Origin: an uncultured Fibrobacterota bacterium
Lineage (GTDB): Bacteria; Fibrobacterota; Chitinivibrionia; Chitinivibrionales; CAIOZP01
Reading direction: 5' to 3'
Length of the DNA stretch: 7,775 bases
NCBI GenBank assembly: GCA_903862805.1
Contig: CAIOZP010000193.1
Coordinates: 1-7,775, forward strand
The notes beneath the pieces were generated by a model, which saw only the letters and a program-made list of their open reading frames with translations, was not told where the DNA came from and searched no databases. Positions 6,731-7,775 of this stretch are shown piece by piece (positions within the stretch are counted from its first letter, which is position 1; every line of letters begins with the position of its first letter). The position numbers were made by a program, and so were the translations under genes.

Positions 6731-6764
6731 TTTTGCATCCGTCAGTGAGCCGACGGATGCAAAA
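6731..6764 (-). repeat. Perfect 13-bp inverted repeat (hairpin) between the lipoprotein gene and exbB
   Basis: The arms TTTTGCATCCGTC (6731-6743) and GACGGATGCAAAA (6752-6764) are exact complements around an 8-base loop. The element begins 24 bases after the lipoprotein stop and ends 5 bases before the exbB Shine-Dalgarno. Minus-strand RNA would form a stable stem with a run of U on its 5' side and of A on its 3' side. The U-run is therefore paired within the stem rather than trailing after it, so this is not a standard intrinsic terminator for either strand unless only the GC core folds. In that case the minus-strand RNA still lacks a following U-run, while the plus-strand RNA would have A residues there. 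It could be an operator, a leader hairpin, an mRNA-stabilising or processing site, or a weak terminator separating the two groups of genes. Confidence 0.6.
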
Positions 6765-6788
6765 ATCGTTTATTGCGAAGCGTACATG

Positions 6789-7637
6789 TTAGAAAACGAA
6801 GCCAAGGAAAAAAGCATATCCATATTTTACGATTATATTACCCGACTCCGTACGGCATCTGATTGTGTCAGGCCCAACGCCATTTATTGTTGCACCATAG
6901 TAGGAGCTTCCCCTTGCGGTATCATTCTGGACTATGCTTCCTCCTGACTGCGATGACAAGTCAAGAATTCCAGTCATTGTTGGTGGTATGTATATAGTAA
7001 CGTCTCCTGATCCTCCTGAAATGGATAAAAGCCATGGTACGCGATTTAGTGTATCCTGATCGGGTATCGCAGCATCTATTGGACCATCTCCTGATATTTT
7101 ACCTCCATATTTTACAAATGCTTGGATACTGCTACCGCCGCTTGTTGACAAATCACAATAACGGCATGACCCGACGAATATCATATGACCGTCAAGATGA
7201 ACGGTCAGCAATGTGTCAATATCGCCACTAATACTGGCAGCAGCATTCCCACTGATTGTCAATGGCAAAGTACTTGGAACGGTAATTCGCAAGTTAGAAA
7301 CGCTTATTCGCTGAGATAGATCCCATGGGCAATTGATTTTCAGGTTAGATGACTTATCCACCGAAAAAGAAACTGCCGAAAAATCCATACCGGACTGTTT
7401 GTCAAGAGCACTTACATTCGCTTTTACAGATATACTGTCAGCAGATTTTTCACCGGTGACCGAAAGTACATTTCCAAAAACAAGTGGCGTTGCGTTCATA
7501 AGGCTGCCATCAACATTAAGATGACTGACCGATGCTGCAGAAATAGTATTGTTCACTTCTGCGGAATCATCTTTTACATTAAGAGTACAGGAACTCATAA
7601 AAGCTGCTACCACTGTGACAATTGTGTAATTCTTCAT
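6789..7637 (-). CDS. Lipoprotein with DUF4097/DUF2807-like repetitive beta domain
   Basis: This 282-residue protein begins with a short signal peptide and an MSSC lipobox, so Cys17 is the likely lipidation site. From about residue 38 onward it consists of short beta repeats typical of the DUF4097/DUF2807 (putative adhesin head) group: LSVTGEKSADSISVKA near 58, LRITVPSTLPLTISG near 116, SISGGSGDVTIYIPP near 205, LSSQSGGSIVQ near 227 and TESGNIIVKYG near 263. Such proteins are predicted beta-solenoids; their role is mostly unknown, and the adhesin label is by analogy. It carries extra Cys at 103, 158, 161 and 261, and a hydrophobic C-terminal tail (YAFFLGFVF). The ATG at 7637 follows a purine-rich stretch and lies 20 bases after the stop of the barrel gene upstream, so the two are probably co-transcribed. 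A hand count of one row (7021-7080) gives about 43% GC, against about 50% in rows sampled from other genes, a hint of different base composition. Confidence 0.85.
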   Translation of the reverse strand: MKNYTIVTVVAAFMSSCTLNVKDDSAEVNNTISAASVSHLNVDGSLMNATPLVFGNVLSVTGEKSADSISVKANVSALDKQSGMDFSAVSFSVDKSSNLKINCPWDLSQRISVSNLRITVPSTLPLTISGNAAASISGDIDTLLTVHLDGHMIFVGSCRYCDLSTSGGSSIQAFVKYGGKISGDGPIDAAIPDQDTLNRVPWLLSISGGSGDVTIYIPPTMTGILDLSSQSGGSIVQNDTARGSSYYGATINGVGPDTIRCRTESGNIIVKYGYAFFLGFVF

Positions 7638-7657
7638 TTTTGTTTCTTTCCTTTTCC

Positions 7658-7775
7658 TTAAAACCTGTAACCTACAGCAAGGCCGCCGTCAATCCACGCT
7701 GCCCCATTCGGAAGAACGCGATCCTGCGAGAAGGAAGACGTAACCAGATCGCCATGTGCCAAATAGTTAATGCGA
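7658..7775 (-). CDS. C-terminal end of an outer-membrane beta-barrel protein (partial)
   Basis: Only the last 38 codons are inside the window; the gene continues past the right edge. The reading frame read from 7774 has no stop until TAA at 7660-7658. It translates to a peptide with NYLAHGDLVT near its start and GGLAVGYRF at its end. Alternating hydrophobic residues and a terminal aromatic Phe after Tyr-Arg are the usual C-terminal signal for BAM-assisted insertion of outer-membrane barrels. The class (porin, receptor or other barrel) cannot be told from this fragment. The next gene starts 20 bases downstream, which suggests one transcript. Confidence 0.6.
   Translation of the reverse strand, partial: RINYLAHGDLVTSSFSQDRVLPNGAAWIDGGLAVGYRF

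Noticed and set aside
6731..6764. Reading the 13-bp inverted repeat as a standard Rho-independent terminator
   Set aside because: The T and A runs pair with each other inside the stem, and no U-run follows it in the minus-strand transcript, so I list it as a hairpin of undecided role.

Overview
The window reads as one Gram-negative chromosomal segment with every supported gene on the minus strand, so transcription runs from right to left. Two proteins carry lipobox signal peptides, two are outer-membrane beta-barrels ending in Phe, and a complete ExbB/ExbD/TonB set is present, so the cell has two membranes. The receptor's N-terminal domain order (TonB C-terminal domain, carboxypeptidase-regulatory-like domain, plug with an LYHFGG motif) and the doubled ExbD are layouts I associate with Myxococcota, Fibrobacterota and related FCB-type lineages. 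I lean weakly towards Fibrobacterota or a neighbour, but the sequence alone does not settle the taxonomy.

Layout in transcription order: (1) 7775-7658, the last 38 residues of an outer-membrane barrel protein, cut by the window edge; (2) 7637-6789, a lipoprotein with a DUF4097/DUF2807-like repetitive beta domain, 20 bases behind it; (3) a 74-base gap with a perfect 13-bp inverted repeat just ahead of a strong Shine-Dalgarno; (4) 6714-4339, a tightly packed motor operon exbB - exbD1 - exbD2 - tonB, with a 6-base gap, a 4-base ATGA overlap and an 8-base overlap; (5) a 97-base gap, then 4244-1416, a 942-residue TonB-dependent receptor; (6) 15 bases later, 1400-42, a 452-residue lipoprotein of unknown family; (7) a GC-rich hairpin at 1-19, probably the stem of the operon terminator.

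Taken together, genes 3-6 form a self-contained Ton system. ExbB and two different ExbD proteins would make the proton-driven motor, the 264-residue TonB would carry the force across the periplasm, the receptor would import or move an unidentified substrate, and the downstream lipoprotein may be its accessory partner. Three points stand out. ExbD1 has Asn where ExbD normally has its proton-carrying Asp, while ExbD2 keeps the Asp. The receptor carries its own TonB C-terminal domain, so the operon encodes two such domains. The TonB membrane anchor lacks the usual His. The substrate cannot be deduced from the sequence.

No tRNA, rRNA, CRISPR array, insertion sequence or phage gene was seen. The plus strand appears to hold no real gene; its long open frames lie opposite well-supported minus-strand genes.
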